Shown here one piece after another: positions 63,020 to 64,000 of a DNA stretch of 64,000 nucleotides; the first letter of the stretch is position 1; every line of letters begins with the position of its first letter. A model generated the notes under the pieces. The model had not been told where the DNA came from and did not search any database. It saw only the letters and a program-made list of their open reading frames with translations. Origin of the DNA: an uncultured Algibacter sp. (GTDB lineage: Bacteria; Bacteroidota; Bacteroidia; Flavobacteriales; Flavobacteriaceae); contig NZ_CANKXK010000008.1 in NCBI RefSeq assembly GCF_947487605.1, positions 62,001 to 126,000 on the forward strand, in the 5' to 3' direction. The translations under genes were made by a program, and so were the position numbers.

Positions 63020-64000
63020 TTATTTTTCATGATAATAATTATAAACCTTTTCGGCTCTTGACAAACCAACAACTGCTTCCAGTTCATCTAACTTCGCATT
63101 CGCAACTCGTTTTGCCGATTTAAAATGTTTTAACAGCTCCACTACTGTTTTTTCACCTACACCATTTATGGTTTCTAGCTCCGTATTTAAGGCACTTTTA
63201 CTACGCTTATTCCTATGATGCTCAATACCAAACCGATGTGCTTCATTACGTAATTGTTGTATTATTTTAAGTGTTTCGCTTTTTTTATCTAAATATAATG
63301 GAATTGGATCGTTTGGGTAATATAATTCTTCTAAACGTTTAGCAATTCCAACAATAGCAATTTTTCTTCTTAAATTAAGCGCATCCAAACTTTTTAGTGC
63401 AGAAGATAATTGCCCCTTCCCTCCATCTATGACGATTAATTGTGGTAAAGGTTGCGCTTCTTCTTGCAATCTTTTATATCTGCGGTAAACAACTTCTTCC
63501 ATAGAAGCAAAATCATCTGGACCTTCCACCGTTTTTATATTAAAATGGCGGTAGTCTTTTTTACTAGGTTTTCCATTTTTAAAAACTACACAAGCGGCTA
63601 CAGGATGCGTTCCTTGGATGTTTGAATTATCGAAACATTCTATATGCCTCGGCTCCTCAGTAAGGCGTAAATCGGATTTCATCTGTGCCATAATTCTATT
63701 GGCATGTCTATCGGGATCTACGATTTTCATTTGTTTGAAACGCTCCATTCTATAGTACTTTGCGTTTCTAAGCGATAAATCTAAAATATGCTTTTTATCT
63801 CCCAATTTAGGAATAGTTACTTTAATACCTTCTCCCAAATCAACCTTAAAAGGCACATAAATTTCTTTTGAATTAGAATGGAATCGTTGCCTAATTTCAG
63901 TTATTGCTAATTCTAACAATTGTTGGTCGGTTTCATCCAATTTCTTTTTTATCTCTAAAGTATGCGAACGAATAATGGATCCATAAGAAAGTTGTAAAAA
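63020..64000 (-). CDS. uvrC: Excinuclease ABC subunit C, C-terminal part (5' end outside window)
   Basis: The frame is open to the right edge, so only the last 326 residues are seen. They include the end of the UvrB-binding region, the RNase H-like endonuclease domain with HIECFDNSNIQGTHPVAACVVF and QLIVIDGGKGQLSSA (acidic active-site residues), and a C-terminal helix-hairpin-helix pair (ETINGVGEKTVVELLKHF, VVGLSRAEKVYNYY). UvrC makes both cuts around DNA lesions in nucleotide excision repair. The patatin-like gene follows after 18 bases. Confidence 0.95.
   Translation of the reverse strand, partial: FLQLSYGSIIRSHTLEIKKKLDETDQQLLELAITEIRQRFHSNSKEIYVPFKVDLGEGIKVTIPKLGDKKHILDLSLRNAKYYRMERFKQMKIVDPDRHANRIMAQMKSDLRLTEEPRHIECFDNSNIQGTHPVAACVVFKNGKPSKKDYRHFNIKTVEGPDDFASMEEVVYRRYKRLQEEAQPLPQLIVIDGGKGQLSSALKSLDALNLRRKIAIVGIAKRLEELYYPNDPIPLYLDKKSETLKIIQQLRNEAHRFGIEHHRNKRSKSALNTELETINGVGEKTVVELLKHFKSAKRVANAKLDELEAVVGLSRAEKVYNYYHEK

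Overview
The window looks like a chromosomal segment of a flavobacterium (Bacteroidota, Flavobacteriaceae or a close relative). The DNA is AT-rich, many lipoproteins have an SC/AC lipobox, and there are TonB-dependent receptors with carboxypeptidase-regulatory-like domains. Recognisable promoters have the Bacteroidota form (TTG, about 20 nt, TAnnTTTG). Family-typical forms of SdhA/B/C, SufABCDS, DUF2480, DUF3078, DUF5689 and choice-of-anchor proteins are present. I cannot name the genus. I saw no tRNA, rRNA, transposase, integrase, phage gene or CRISPR array.

Layout. 1-661 is the end of an RNase G/E gene. 710-6053 carries a DUF2807 lipoprotein, a TonB-dependent receptor, a CPBP protease and a membrane-anchored AraC-type regulator, all on the minus strand. 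6289-9362 holds an aldo/keto reductase (with a decayed copy of its 3' end beside it), an OmpA-type lipoprotein and exonuclease III. 9637-13955 has a 1140-residue predicted outer-membrane protein converging on an M28 peptidase. 14094-17550 is the sdhCAB operon. 17665-24569 contains a lipoprotein, an M24 aminopeptidase, aspartokinase facing an ACT-like protein and an alpha/beta hydrolase, a tandem pair of tiny zinc-ribbon proteins, and thiL. 24746-29193 is a four-lipoprotein operon with an MbnP-like protein and a diheme MbnH/MauG-like enzyme. 29334-38895 is the SUF iron-sulfur assembly region (sufA, B, C, D, S, then sufE, a DUF59 protein and DUF2480), interrupted by a secreted M43 metalloprotease and a META-domain lipoprotein. 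38959-41281 holds DUF3078 and hflX. 41356-53011 has two related endonuclease/exonuclease/phosphatase proteins, two TonB-dependent receptors and two surface lipoproteins. 53189-60445 holds pgi, an M23 peptidase, tryptophan 2,3-dioxygenase, DUF3108, and the tyrosine-catabolic pair hpd and hmgA. 60764-64000 is a patatin/Omp85-like protein and the 3' part of uvrC.

How the genes work together. SdhCAB links the TCA cycle to the quinone pool. The SUF genes supply the iron-sulfur clusters that SdhB needs. Hpd and HmgA perform consecutive steps of tyrosine breakdown, and tryptophan dioxygenase opens tryptophan breakdown. The envelope genes suggest strong investment in macromolecule uptake and surface biochemistry.

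Most notable signals. (1) The MbnP/MbnH-like operon with a seven-repeat propeller-like lipoprotein. (2) A candidate extracellular nucleic-acid or phosphoester scavenging locus built of paralogous parts. (3) Four copies of a structured intergenic element, possibly the Flavo-1 RNA family, each lying 3' of a gene and pointing back toward its stop codon. (4) Several further palindromic repeat families that fill the spacers, especially inside the suf operon.
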